Position numbers and translations under genes: made by a program
Shown: positions 41,601 to 53,061 of the stretch, in pieces
Layout of the letters: every line of letters begins with the position of its first letter
Numbering within the stretch: position 1 is the first letter of the stretch
The notes under the pieces: model-generated
Database searches by the model: none
Seen by the model: only the letters and a program-made list of their open reading frames with translations
What the model was told of the DNA's origin: nothing
Assembly: GCA_973895155.1 (NCBI GenBank)
Contig: OZ316898.1
Span: 248,001 to 312,000 of the forward strand
Source of the DNA: Marsupella aquatica
Lineage: Eukaryota > Marchantiophyta
Reading direction: 5' to 3'
Length of the DNA: 64,000 nucleotides

Positions 41601-42539
41601 AAAACCCCGAACACCCAAGACCCCACCACCTTGTTTCGACCACTAAGTCACAAAGAATTCTCCCGCGCCTTGCCCATGTAGTTTAGTCCGGCCCAAAAGT
41701 TAAGCGTAAACCCTTAAACAGAATTAGGGGAAGGAATTTACAAAGCCCTAACCGTTGGGGTGAGCCGTTGAGCACAGAAGCATATGTTCTGTAAACACTA
41801 GTGGACTCCAACAAGGCAAAAATGGCCTGGCAAATTACCCTAAGAAGGCAATGAATGGTCATATTTGCACATACATGGTCGGCACATAGTGGCATTCTAT
41901 TGTGCCATAATCAGGATTAAGGTTGCCCAACATTAAATCCAGTCCTAAAATGCAATATTCCTAATTTGCTATGATGACCAAAGCACGTACAGTCACCCTA
42001 ACCCAAGACTTAGTGCAAGCAGTCATGTAAGCTCGTTTCCGTTGAGGTGACCCGTTGAGCATAATAAGTACGTCCGCGCCAGAGTGTTAGGCAACAAAAG
42101 ACACAAAACTAACACGGGTTAAGGATAACTTTAAATAAAATCCTTTGGTGACAAAGTCATGGCCACTTAATTAGTTGTGCCCCACCCTAACCCTCCCCCC
42201 CCCTTGTGGAATTAATCTTGGATCAAAAGGCACCATCATTTAGACTAAAATCAATCACGGGCTAGACTGTTCATTGTGCCAATTAGTGGCCATGACCCTA
42301 TTAAAATGACACTAGTTGGCAATGCGGAATATATCATGGTGTGGGAGTTGTACCTAGCTAGGGTTATAGTGATGCATTAGTTCCGGTTCCGGTTAGAAAC
42401 CACCCTAAGCCCTCCAGTACAGTTGTACCCTAAGTTATGAAAAGTACCCGTTACATGGATATTTATGGTGCAATGTTAGTTAAGGTTGGTGATATACACA
42501 AGGCATGTCCTTAAGCACTTAGGCCAAAAAGTAGCATGT
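38650..42539. other. CACTA right-hand interior without recognisable genes
   Basis: Only short ORFs on both strands, none with a domain I know. From about 41700 to 42540 it is AT-rich with scattered repeats. This may be captured non-coding DNA or the upstream region of the gene block. Confidence 0.4.
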
Positions 42540-42815
42540 CGCCGGTCCTTCTTAAGTATACTCTTATCATGAACCCTTGTAAGACGTTGTATTATACTAG
42601 TCTTTGTGTGGACCTTTAGAGTGATTCCAAGAACAAAACCCATGATGTCCTAGAGTGTTCACCCTTCACAAAGTAGCAAGGTTACTTTTCATAGTCTTTA
42701 ACTAAACCGGAAAACACTCAAAGTCTTTTATAGTCTTTAACAAAACCTTGGCAATGGATGCGAGTCATTTAAAGTATGGAAGAAGGACTTAGTGGGCTTA
42801 GTCCTATAAGGTATG
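42540..42815. repeat. CACTA right subterminal repeats
   Basis: Words such as AGTCTTTAACTAAACC, AGTCTTTTATAGTCTTTAAC and TAGTCCTATAAGG repeat in both orientations and match the set at the left end. Confidence 0.65.
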
Positions 42816-42843
42816 GTCTAAATTACCCCGGTTTCTACTAGTG
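42816..42843 (-). repeat. CACTA right terminal inverted repeat
   Basis: Reads GGTCTAAATTACCCCGGTTT then CTACTAGTG, the complement of the left end with a 2-base gap after 18 identical bases. Followed by AAC. Confidence 0.93.
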
Positions 42844-42846
42844 AAC

Positions 42847-44722
42847 CCGACACTTGAAGTCTTAGTTTTGGTTCAGATTTTTCCCATAGATGCTAGGAGG
42901 TCCTCTAAAAAGATGTCAAGTGGGGTCTCAACCTAGGGCTTTCTTGTGTTTCGGTGCGACTTAAATTAACAAAATAGCGGGTCCCGGAAAAAATAGCTAA
43001 TGAGTAAATTTAGGAGTTCCAAGTTTAGAAGTGCGTTAAATATGGTCCACTGTATCCCTGGGAACTTGTGATAGAACTTGGGTATCTTTGGTTACTTTTT
43101 GGGAGCATCTCAAAGTTGAGAAGAATTTTGGAAAACATAATAATTAACCCACTTTACCTAATTTTGGAAAATCGGTGATAAGGTTTTGTCTAGATATTAG
43201 TAAACCAGGACATAGGCCTATGTCCAAAGAATATGTGTATTTACTCAGAAGTCATTTTGGACTTATGGGTGATTTTTGGGGGCAGTCCAAAACGGCATGT
43301 AAATACAATTTTTTCCAGAAGTGTTGGGGAACGACAACGCGCAAGCTACGACTCAAGCACGAGGCCGGTGAGGAAGTCAAGCACGAGGAGGCTGTCCAAA
43401 GGTGCTGCATGTTGCTTGAGGTGCCAATTGAGCACAAGGGCGGCTGAATTGAAGGAAGGGCGGCTGAATTGAAGGAAGGGATGCTTGAATTAAAATGGCT
43501 GTTGCCTTGTGTCAGACCCTCGCTTCTGAGCTAATAAGCCTTATTGTACTAAAAGCTTGCACTTGATAGCTCTTTATCACCAGGAACTACGGGAGGGACG
43601 CTCCATAAGAAGGAACTACCTCTATTTCCATTAAGCCTTTGCTTCTCCTTGAGACTGTGCAGATGTATTTGGTTTCCGTCACCAGAAATGGGTATTCTTT
43701 GGTTTCCACCGCTGGAAATGTCCCCCTACCCGGCAAGACAACTAATCTAGGTCTCCCTTACCCAAAGAGAAGACTTCTGGAGTCACAAAGATCATATGAG
43801 CAACATGCTAGACCACAAGGGCCTCAAGATTTCAGATGAGTGCACATCAACAATTTCTTTCCCAGAAATGCGCTGAAATTTCATAAGAATTTCAAAGGAA
43901 GTACATGGGTAGGTTGTCACTACCTACTTGCTATACTTTAGCTTCTTCAACTCCTACTACTTAACACTATGGTCCTTTCAAGCCTCAAGGCATACACTTG
44001 AGTTCTAGTACCCCTAGAACATCTACCTTAGTTCCCCTAAGGTCTCTTAGTGCTACTCCTTGATTCTCCATACTTGGACCCACACAAAGTAACTCACACC
44101 AACTTAAGTACTCCTTGCTTGGCTCCAACTCATCACAAAGTCCAAAACCACCCCAAAGGCCAGCAAGTGACTCATCACTAAAAAAAGACCAGCCCACCTT
44201 TCAAGGGGGTCAAAGATCCTTACTTATCCTCCTAACTATCTCACTAACTCACTTGTTTGTCTTACCTAACTAATGAGCTAGTTGGTGACCTTTTGAAAGC
44301 CTAAATCAACTCCTTGATTTCAGCCCTTCATTCAGGTCCACCTCACCTCCTGACTTGGCTGTCCTATCCCTCCAAATCAGGGACTAAGTCAGCCTCCAAA
44401 GTACAGTCATCCCTATCTACAAAATAGCTCTAAAAATAGTAGAGGGATCAACTTCCAATGGCCCTCCAAGTTCCTCCAAAGTCTGCATGTAACTCAGGTC
44501 CTTAGGTACCCTCCATGTTGGCTTTAAGGACTCCACTCCTTAACCTCCTTATTCCTGGACTCCAGAACCAGCCTAGGTCCCCTTGACATGAAAGAGCCCT
44601 TCTCCAGGCCTCACCCATCCGATTAGGGCCTTGCGAATGACCCAAGCATGGTACTTCCTTACCGTACTGGTTAGTGGCTTGGTAATCTGGTTGTCCTCTC
44701 TGAAATGCTTGAGGTACACCTT
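42847..44722. other. Right part of the element F LTR and unassigned sequence
   Basis: Continues the interrupted LTR (CCGACACTTGAAGTC onward) but I cannot place its end. A perfect 20-bp tandem duplication (CGGCTGAATTGAAGGAAGGG twice) lies at 43441-43480. The rest, to the start of element E at 44723, has only short ORFs with no domain. Confidence 0.4.
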
Positions 44723-45081
44723 TGTGACGCCGCCGGTACGGCAGTTAATGAGTGATTCGGTCTAACTGCGCTCTGCACGCGCGTTAGGAGTGTCTTAAAC
44801 CGCTATTATTAGCATAACGACAGTATTTAGGTAATCATTATGGGTAGGATATCATTAGGCAATAAGGGGGAATTCAGGTTCGGACTGGCGGCTGGTCGCT
44901 ATTCGCACAACCGGGTTACGAGCGTGGAGGGGCCCCTCCCTCGGGTCCGTATAACGAACTTAAGGAAGCGGCCACTGACACGCGCTGACTCAGACCGGCG
45001 GAGTGGCCGGCACACCACAAGCGTGAGCGGTTCAGCCTATGGGCGTCGAGGAGACGTCGTGGGATCGACAAGCCCTCAAGG

Positions 45082-45089
45082 TATAAAAG
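45082..45089 (+). promoter_or_regulatory. TATA box of the element E LTR promoter
   Basis: TATAAAAG in the context GGTATAAAAGGGGA. Transcription would start about 30 bases downstream, near 45115, and the first ATG of the accessory ORF is at 45190. The LTR promoter would thus drive this ORF directly. Confidence 0.7.
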
Positions 45090-45189
45090 GGGAGCCAACC
45101 CTTTGTAGTGCACCAGTCCATCAGTCCACGCGCCAGCTTCGACCCCAGCTCTCTTGTTCGCTCTAAGTTGCCACTACTATCTCCTCTGA

Positions 45190-47832
45190 ATGTCGCACAC
45201 GATCCTCTCCAGCTCGGCCATTCGATTCTGGACGCAGTTCCTATCTACCGGAAGGCACTTGGCCGACTCATTGAAACACGCCAACCCACGCCGATACAAA
45301 ATCAAACGCGAGTACGAGCGATCCATCCGCCTAGCAGGACGACACCACTACATCCTTAACTTTGACTACCTGTCTCAGAGCGAGCTTTACCGACCAGCAG
45401 AGGTATCCGGGTACTTCTTCAACGGAGACAAATATATCGGGTTCTGGGAAGCATTGCTTCGGCTTCCGGACGAGGTCTTCATTATCCCAGGTACGATCAA
45501 CTTGCAGCGACATCACTTCGACCACATCCCTGCTCAGGTTCGGGCTATCATCAACAGCAAGTCCAGCACTACCCGTTCGACAAGGTCGTCTGCACTCGCT
45601 TCGGAGAACTTCTACCAGCACCTACAGAGCTTCATAGGAACTCGGCCAGCAACCAACATGACCAACTCAGTTGTACCCATACCCGTACCCGTACAACCTT
45701 AGGCTCAGCTTTAGCTTCAGCTTCAGCCTCAGCCGCAGCCTAGCCAAACCCCACCACCGATCGCCCAGCCAGCACAAGTACGCTCCGTCATCAACGCTGT
45801 GGATCTTAGCGATGACGACGAGGCTACCCTACCCTTGACCAGGCGGCCCAGAGGAACAAGCGCTCAGGGGGCCGATACTATATCATCCCCACCCCCTGCT
45901 CTGACCCCAGGAGCGGCCCCGGCAGACAACATGGTGACTGTGGCCGACCCGGGCCCGTTACTAACGGCAGTAGCACTACCCAGGCCCGATCGGGAGGATG
46001 GGGAGGTGTCACCTTCCCCAAGCCAGTCACGGGGGAAGAAGAGGAAGGAATCCGCCACTGCATCCGGGTTACCATTGGCCACGGTAGCCGTGGCCAAGGT
46101 GACGATGCACCGCATGGGGGAAAACGTTCACAAAAACATCCTCCATCCCAAGCATGCGGTGTACCTGAAGACTCAGGGATCCGAGCACCTCGCCTCCCTC
46201 CCCTGGAACACTTGCAGGTACTACGGGGAGGACATGACGGAGTTCGTCAGGAATTATGACGATGTGCGTCAAAATACTCGGCTACGGGGAAGGAGTATGT
46301 CCCTCACGGAAGAATGGCTCAGGATGATCTTTGGGTTACCCGAAGGTGACCATCGAGTCGAATCACGGGCTCCCGGGGGCAAGGGAGCCAAGTACCAATC
46401 TTCAAGTTTTCCCTCAGAGGGAGCAGTGGACAACGGGTTTGTGATGAAAACCTGCCTCATCCCCGAGATAGCTGAGCGACTGGAGTTCCAGAGGTACGCC
46501 CTCCACATGATGGAACCCCGGGGGGAGATCTCCGCCGCCCAGGTTATCCAGGTCGAGAACTATCGACCTAGGAGGTGGGCGTCGTACTTCGCTAAGAAAT
46601 TCCATGAAGAGATGGAGCGGCGAAGGAAGACGCTGTACATTGGTGGGAAGGCGTATTTCGCTAGCCACATCGAGATCATTCTTGAGTGGTACACCCGGTT
46701 TGATCGACGAACCCTTCCCCGTGTCAACGTTACAAAGCTGGTCCCAGCTAGGTGGGTTTTCCCGGCCTTGGAGAGACGGCCCCAGCCCGAGGCCCGAAGT
46801 CCAGCGGACACGCCAGCTTCACCCACCCCACCTCCACAAGTAGCTGTAGTCGTAACCGAGGAGGTACCGGATGGGTCGGGTGTCGCAACCGTTGATGCGA
46901 CCCAATAGGCCGGGCTAAGTACAGAAGTCGGTACGGCGGAGGTCTTACCCGAGCCCGGTTCTCCCAAAGACCCACCGGTGGCTATTCCGGAGAACCGGAC
47001 ATTGCTACAGGAGGACGCTCCAGCCCCTTCCAACGTTACGTCCCCAGGGCTGGACGTCACTGCCCCGGCCCCCGCGCGTGTGGACGTCTGCCCATGCCCA
47101 ACTCCGGACAGGCACAACCTGGACCACCCGGAACTCTTCATACCGGGTACATTTCTGAACAGGCTTCTGGGAGATTTCTCTCATCAAATTGCCCGGGATA
47201 CCGGGGAGTTCATGGCCCGGAAGGTAGCCTGTTTCTTCAATCAGGAGTTGGTTGCCGCAGTAAAGGCAGGTCGGGCCCAGTCAGAGGCCCTTCAGAGGAT
47301 AGAGCGGTACCGGGTGGAGTCCGTGTACCTAAAGAACGAAGTTGCGGTTCAAGAGGCTGAGCTTCGGCAACTACGACCCAAGGTTGCAGCCGCCGATGAG
47401 TTGTTAGCAAAGGCGCACGCTCTTACCGCCCTAGCCGAACAGGCCAAAGCTGGGAATGAAGCCGAGATTACACGACTCCGGAACCAGATTGACAGTTTGA
47501 AGAATCAAACTGTCACCTGGCAAAAAGACCTGGAGGAGGCCGAGGAACGGGCCCAGCGGGACACGGCGGAGATAGCCACGCTGCAGGCCGAGGTGGCGCG
47601 GCTCCAAACCGAGGCCGAGAAGCAGGACCAGCTGGCGGGTAAACTGACAAGTGACGCCCAGCAGTTGGAGGAGGCTTGTCAGGAGGCAGCAGAGGAGAGG
47701 GATGCGGCGAGGCGAGAGAACGAATCTCTGCTGGACCAGGTCCAGCTCCTCAAGGCGGACAATGACAGGCTTCGAAGGCAGTGGGATGGCCGCTCCCATT
47801 CAGGTGGCTCTGGCAAGCGTGCCAGGCATTAG
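45190..47832 (+). pseudogene. Accessory ORF inside the element E LTR: LPW domain plus coiled coil, three TAG stops
   Basis: A single frame of about 881 codons broken only by TAG at 45700-45702, 45712-45714 and 46906-46908. The first two lie in a Gln/Pro repeat (CAG-rich) and fit CAG to TAG changes. The globular domain at about codons 330-500 has SLPWNTC, MTEFV, WLRMIFGLPEG near 380, then DNGFVMKTC and HIEIILEWYTRF, matching in order the family C protein. A long heptad-like coiled coil lies at about codons 700-870, ending in a basic tail (GGSGKRARH). Same architecture as family C, little sequence identity outside the motifs. Function unknown. Confidence 0.75.
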
Positions 47833-48740
47833 CGGCGGAGTAGGAATAGAGTAGGATTAGGACTAGCTTAGTTAGGCTCTTGGGACAGGCACCTGCCTTA
47901 GGTACAGCATCGCTGCCGTGCTGTCCAACCTGCATAGATTAGGATCTTCTAATAAGACACAGCCGTTTCCGGCCTTACTGTCAGCTTAGTTAGGACCGTA
48001 GTCAGTGAATCTTCGGCGAGAGGACACCCCGTCCCTCGGCCCTTAGTATTTAGTGCACCCCTCGGTAGAGACAGGGGGGTTTTTAGTTGCAAAGTTGGGC
48101 GTCCGCGGTATGTGCGGGGAGTCCCGACCTTTGGGAATGAAAGAGTACCAAGGGGAGGGGGTAGGACTAAGCTCGCCGGGCGAGTGCGGAGCTGGGCTCC
48201 GTTGTAGTGTGCACCCTCGGCCTTGAACCTGTTCATTCCGGGGCTGTCGGGTCAACTAAGTGTACGCATATGTTCCCTTTGTAGTAAAATCCTTTCCCAT
48301 CATTTTTCTTCGTGTAAATCGAGATTGTATGCATGTGCGCGTGTATGTGTGTGGGTTTCTCGTATATGGGTGGCAGCGCCAGGCCGAACGCACTACCCGA
48401 GACGTGCACAGGGTGCAGCCTGCGGGTAAGTGGTTGCAAGCACGGGTTGAGGACTTGTATCATCGAATCCGGATCGAAGGCGGACAGCACGAAGGCTTAG
48501 AAGCCCTTAAGCCAGGGTCGATCCTGCTATCGACTAAGGTACGTTCCGGCGGCGGAACACAAACCATACCTAGGAGGTGTCCGTATTTAGCAGTATGCGC
48601 ACTTAGCGCTAGTTTACGAGAATAAGGTGCATTACGTGCTTCCCTTCCTGCCCGAACCCTCAGATTTACGAGGGATGTGCCCGTCTAAGCTGAAGTCTGA
48701 GTTAAGGCCGCAGCCGATGATGTGACATAGCCTTTGTTTT

Positions 48741-48759
48741 TGGCGCTAGATGGAGGGGG
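48741..48759 (+). promoter_or_regulatory. Element E primer binding site
   Basis: TGGCGCTAGATGGAGGGGG, identical to that of element A on the other strand at 19591-19609. Confidence 0.8.
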
Positions 48760-48851
48760 TACTCTACATATCGTAGAGGGGAGACATGTGCGTATTCACC
48801 TAGGTAGGATACATCAGGACGTAGTACTAACCATCGCATTTATATGAGTAA

Positions 48852-50365
48852 ATGCCCGTCACTCGTTCTCAAGCAGCTTACTTGAGGAGATTGACCAGCG
48901 AACGAGAAAGTGCAACCACGACAAGTTCTGATTCTTCGGACTCGGAAGACTCGCACTCGCCCTGACATATGAACATACCCCCGGGACCTTCGGGGTCCGG
49001 TTCCACCGGTCCTCCTGCGGTTCCACCGCCACCACCACCACCACCTATGGCAGCCGCTCCACCGATGGCCCGCGCTGCTCAAGCTCCTCCACAAATATCG
49101 CAACGATCGCGATTTCATTATCGACCTTTCAAGGGGCGTCATGGGGATGATCCGGATGAATGGTTGGATGAGTTTGAAGCCACTGCTAAAGCTCGGGGGT
49201 TTCACTTCCACAAAAATGGCATATCACGTGCGACGAAGGATAGGGTCATTTTATTGGTTATAAGGGAAGACTTAAGAATTTTTGTAGAAGAACAATAGGG
49301 TCTTTTAAATTCAATTTTGAGACTTATAAGAATATTAGGGCCTTTTTAATCCAATTTTTGGAATATTCCAAGAATATTCCAACTTTATAGGGGTTAAAAA
49401 ATAATATTTTTTTCTTACATTTTAGGGGGTCCAAGGCCTAAAAACGTCGCAGGTGATGGGGAGGTCCCCATGTAGTGAGACCCCCGAGTGCTAAAGCTAA
49501 TGGGGAAGACGCCATTAAGCTAACCGTCCTCCCGGGAGTGATGCGGGGAGAAGCTCGTCCATGGTACAACTCGTTGCCACCCGGGACTACATGGGCACAA
49601 TTCCAAGCTGCATTGCTGCAGGAGTTTCGTGCCATTGGATCGGAACAGCGTTCTCTATTAAAGATTGGCCAGCTTCGCATGGGAAAGAAGGAGTCCCTGC
49701 GGAAGTTCATTCAGAAGTTTAAGAAACTTGCGGCCAAGATCCGGCCCAGGCCGGGAGACGCGCTCCAGCTTACATGGTTCCTTCATGGTTGGCCCACGAA
49801 TATGCAATTATGGGTACGCCAGAATAATCCAATTTCAATGCAGGCGGCCATAGCGTGCGCTGAAACTTACCGGGAGTCCACCTATAACTCTCGGCGGAGC
49901 CAGCGAGCACGCCGCAAGAAGGGTAAGTACGAGACCTTCAGTGACAGTGACTCCGAATCGGATGACGAGAGGAAGAAGAAACGCAAGAAGAAAAATAAAC
50001 ATCGTTCGACCTCGTCCAGCTCGGAGACGGAATCCAGTTCGGATTCAGCTTCAAGCACCGGATCCTCTACCTCCAGTTCATCAGGAAGTGACTCGGAGAG
50101 CGAAAGCCGGAGCAAAAAGAAGAAGAGACGAGTGAAGAAGGAGGGGAAGATCAAACCCCGGGCGCGAAGAACGATACCAGATCCAAAGGCTGCCGAAGCA
50201 GACAAGCTGAATGAAATCACGGATCGACTCAAAGCACTGTCAGTACATCTTGCGGAAAAGCCGGTGGAGAAGAAGAAGCCATCTGAGATTCGAGCCCATG
50301 CGTGGTGTTCAAAGTGCTTCCAATCCGGCCATGTGGTGCAGGAATGTCCAAGGTGGAAGAATTGA
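48852..50365 (+). pseudogene. gag: Element E gag, with stops and a 297-bp insert
   Basis: The ATG at 48852 (MPVTRSQAAYLRRL) is followed by TGA at 48963-48965, probably from CGA. The Gag capsid domain starts with RSRFHYRPFKG and DPDEWLDEFEATAKA, is cut at 49191 by a small DNA transposon (49192-49488), then resumes with ANGEDAIKLTVLPG and GEARPWYNSL. A Lys/Ser-rich tract and one CCHC knuckle (CSKCFQSGHVVQEC) follow, then TGA at 50363-50365 where the frame reads N-stop-VHQVEL. Related to element A Gag. Confidence 0.85.
49192..49488. mobile_element. 297-bp MITE-like insert in element E gag
   Basis: Ends CTCGGGGGTTTCACT and, inverted, CTCGGGGGTCTCACT. The 8 bases TGCTAAAG occur on both sides (49184-49191 and 49489-49496). 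Interior AT-rich, no ORF. The 8-bp duplication suggests a hAT-like non-autonomous element. Confidence 0.8.
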
Positions 50366-50649
50366 GTTCACCAAGTAGAGCTGGATGATGTTGACAACCC
50401 GGGTCCCGAATCGGAGTCCACAGAGTATTTTTTTGAGGACCCTCCTGATTCCGTGTACCAGAACGGAAGGAAGAGAAGACGGAGGAGAAACAAAGGAAAA
50501 AGCAAGATACTACTCCGGTGCAGTCAGCGATAGATATACCCCCGGAGAAGGATGATGACTACCGACGGGACGACCCAAAGCTATTTTTCCCCCGCATCGA
50601 AGAATTGGTAAAGAAACAGCTGGAGGCCTACGAAGCTCGGGAATACTAG
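50366..50649 (+). pseudogene. Element E gag-protease linker, frameshifted
   Basis: Continues the Gag reading in broken frames: VHQVELDD in the gag frame, then a frame change near 50446-50530 and TAG at 50647-50649 in the protease frame. Confidence 0.55.
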
Positions 50650-52206
50650 AAGGCAATCGATAAGGACATCAAAGCAGCCAAGACCGCCCGGCACCAGGAG
50701 CAAGAGGAGCAAGAAAAGCAAGAGGAAGCCAAGCTGCAGCCGAAAGAGGATAAAAAGGAGAACTATGATATTAAGGAAGACGTGAAGAGTTGCCCGGTTA
50801 CAGCGACGGTGGGGCAACTGCTGCAGAACAACCCACAGTACAGACGGCAACTAAGGGAGTTGCTCATGGGTCGCCGAAGGAGGAGACTACCCCGAGTTGG
50901 GATTGCGGACTGCAACATGATATGCGAGGACCTTGGAGCGTCGGACATCTCGATCGAAATTAATAATTGTACCATCAAGATGGTTCTTGTAGATGGAGGA
51001 GCGGGAGTCAACATCATGACTGAAGAAACGTCAGTCAAGTTAGGATACCTCACGTATCAACCCACAGCCCGAGCTATCAGATTAGCAAACGGGGCAAGGG
51101 TCCTCCCATTAGGCACGCTCACACGAGTGCTCACTCTGGTGGGAGGGGTGGAGTTCTATCTCAACTTCCTAGTTATGAGGCCGGTTCATCCCTCCTCTTA
51201 CCCGGTTCTTCTGGGCAGGCCGTGGCTGTACGGTGGCCACGTAGTCACGGATTGGGGAAAGAAGGAGCTACGGTTCGGGGAACCCACCGTACGGGTATCA
51301 TGGGCAATGGACGATTATCAAGGAGAAACCCCACAAGGACCCGAGGAATATGATTCGGAGACCTCGGAGGAAGAGGAACTCAATATGATTGAACTCATCT
51401 CGTCCCTGTCCGAGGAAGATGTCTTCAGAGTTGAAGCAACCCGCGAAACACATCTCCTAAATTACCCGAGGGCTGCCATTGAGTCCACCCCAAGCACATC
51501 TACTGCCGGGGATGAGGAAACGCACGAACAACTCGTCGAGACGGAGGACACGGCTCCAGCTAAGCAGGGAGCCGAGGCTGCTTCTACCGTTGCAGAGCCT
51601 CGTGACCACGAACCAGCCCAACAACCGCCCGAGGCCGAAAACTCGAGACCGAGACATAAGAAACGAGTCTCATGGGATCCGTCCATTCCGCAATTGGAGG
51701 AAGTAACTCCAATCCCGAGACCAATCCCGGTTCCACCCATGTACGGAGGAGTTCGGTTAGCCGAGCTTGATGCGAGCCTGGACCCGAGCCTGCGAAACCA
51801 GGTTGAAGTCATCAGGAAGGAGCACTACCGGAAGTACACCATTGGGATGGACAAATCTTTTAACCTGGGCCACGCTCTGACAGGGGAGGCTGAAAAATCC
51901 ATCCAAGCTTTGCTCAAGGAATATGAAGATGTGTTTGCATGGAGTCATCATGATTTAACAGGCGTCTCCCCCGAGTTGGGAGAACACACGATCGATCTGA
52001 ACCTAGGAGCCCATGCGGTACGGCAGCGACAACGTCGCATGAACCCGAGGTACTCCATCTTAGTGAAGGAGGAAATTGATCGTCTCCTCGCCGCCGATAT
52101 CATCTACCCGGTAATGGCCAGCGACTGGGTCTCTTCCATTGTCATTGTACCAAAGAAGGGAGGTACGGATGGAAAACCTAAGATTCGTATTTGTCAGGAC
52201 TACCGT
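50650..52206 (+). pseudogene. pol: Element E protease and start of reverse transcriptase, truncated
   Basis: Open for about 519 codons. The retropepsin shows MVLVDGGAGVNIM and PVLLGRPWLYGG. A Glu-rich linker follows, then the pol start (MYGGVRLAELDASLDP, DVFAWSHHDLTGVSPELGEH) and the beginning of RT (SSIVIVPKKGGTDGKPKIRI, CQDYRK). RT then ends at the junction with family C sequence at 52206/52207; the fingers/palm catalytic region, RNase H and integrase are missing. Protease and RT are in one frame here, unlike element A. Confidence 0.85.
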
Positions 52207-52298
52207 AAGGAAACACCTTAGTATAGTAACAAAAATAGGGAAATATAAACAATTAAGGGTGACTATGGAACCCAAACCGAGGCCGAAAGTAAGGACGC

Positions 52299-52874
52299 CC
52301 CCTGGGCCCTCACTCTTTGTATATTATACAATCATACCTGTGAGTCTCCCCTACACAGGTACTCCTTCTTATTAATTTTTCTCCTATAGAGATTATCCTT
52401 GTTTTTTATAAAAACCAAAAATTTCATCTTATTAAAGTATCTTCAGTGTATTACAAAAGGGAGTTTTGGGCAATAATAATTATCCTTCATATATTACAAT
52501 TTTACTCCACACACCCGGTCCATCCCCCATTGCCCTCGGGATCATCCCCAATCCTCCCTTCAAAACTTTTCTGGCTTAGCACAACTGCCAATATTAATAT
52601 TTTAATCTATGAAGGAGATATGGATACTATAAGGATAATACACGTGTACCAATTATAATTTGACACATGTACCAATAATATGATGCCACGTGTTGTTACC
52701 TATTAATTTACCCTTCCGTAAAAGTAAGAAGGATGTCATTTCAAGGGATCTTGCAAAATTACAAAGTCATTTCGATATATATGCGGAGGTTGCGGAATTG
52801 TAAGCAAATTATAAAAATGACCCTTGAACGGTTCTCACATACTCCCCGTATTAGAAAGGAGTGGGGGCCCAGGG
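52299..52874. mobile_element. MITE-like insert of about 575 bp in the family C unit
   Basis: Ends CCCTGGGCCCTCACTC and, inverted, CCCTGGGCCCCCACTC. AGGACGC flanks both sides (52292-52298 and 52875-52881), and the other C copies read through this point without it. AT-rich, no ORF. A 7-8 bp duplication suggests a hAT-like or similar DNA transposon. Confidence 0.7.
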
Positions 52875-53061
52875 AGGACGCTGGGGGAAACACGATTAGG
52901 GTTAGGGCACGCTAAGTACCAGCGGCTACCAACGGGAAAGAAGACCCGCCAAAGGGGGGGTAAGGACCGAGCGCAAGGACTGGCGGCTCATTTGCAAACA
53001 CAAGCCAAGTGGACGACTACGGGAGGCCAACTGCTGTCCGCTGCTCAGGCAAGCACTCGGG

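Larger units (their letters stand above)
25691..42843 (-). mobile_element. 17.15-kb CACTA (En/Spm) DNA transposon carrying captured genes
   Basis: Both ends read CACTAGTAGAAACCGGGG inward (18 identical bases, then a looser match to TTTAGACC). The bases outside are AAC at 25688-25690 and AAC at 42844-42846, the 3-bp duplication typical of CACTA elements. Inside on the minus strand are a TNP2-like transposase, a TNPA-like second gene, and F-box-like, BRCT and EDM2-like PHD genes. About 300 bp at each end carry subterminal repeats. It is inserted in the LTR of element F. The transposase has one premature stop, so this copy may depend on another for movement. Confidence 0.93.
44723..48727 (+). 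repeat. Element E 5' LTR, about 4.0 kb, containing an accessory ORF
   Basis: The start TGTGACGCC matches TGTGATGCC of the A/C LTRs. The end is placed at GATGTGACA, 13 bases before the primer binding site, which is less certain. A clear TATA box lies at 45082. No second copy is in the window, so the LTR status rests on its ends, the adjacent primer site and the parallel with A and C. Confidence 0.6.
44723..52206 (+). mobile_element. Element E: decayed Ty3/gypsy retrotransposon truncated in RT
   Basis: Order: long LTR with an accessory ORF (44723 to about 48727), primer binding site (48741-48759), gag (48852-50365, split by a small insert), protease and the start of RT (50650-52206). RT stops abruptly after CQDYRK, where family C sequence begins. 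It shares the primer site and general Gag sequence with element A but is a different lineage. Numerous in-frame TAG/TGA codons show it is dead. Confidence 0.8.

Noticed and set aside
39360-42100. Short ORFs on both strands in the right part of the CACTA element
   Set aside because: None shows a domain, good composition or conservation clue; most overlap one another.
43175-43447. 90-codon plus-strand ORF
   Set aside because: Basic, Cys-containing but with no recognisable domain, in decayed LTR sequence; probably chance.
44723-48727. A host gene upstream of element E (TATA box, long ORF)
   Set aside because: The ORF shares its domain order with the ORFs in the A and C LTRs and leads directly to a primer binding site and gag, so it belongs to the retroelement.
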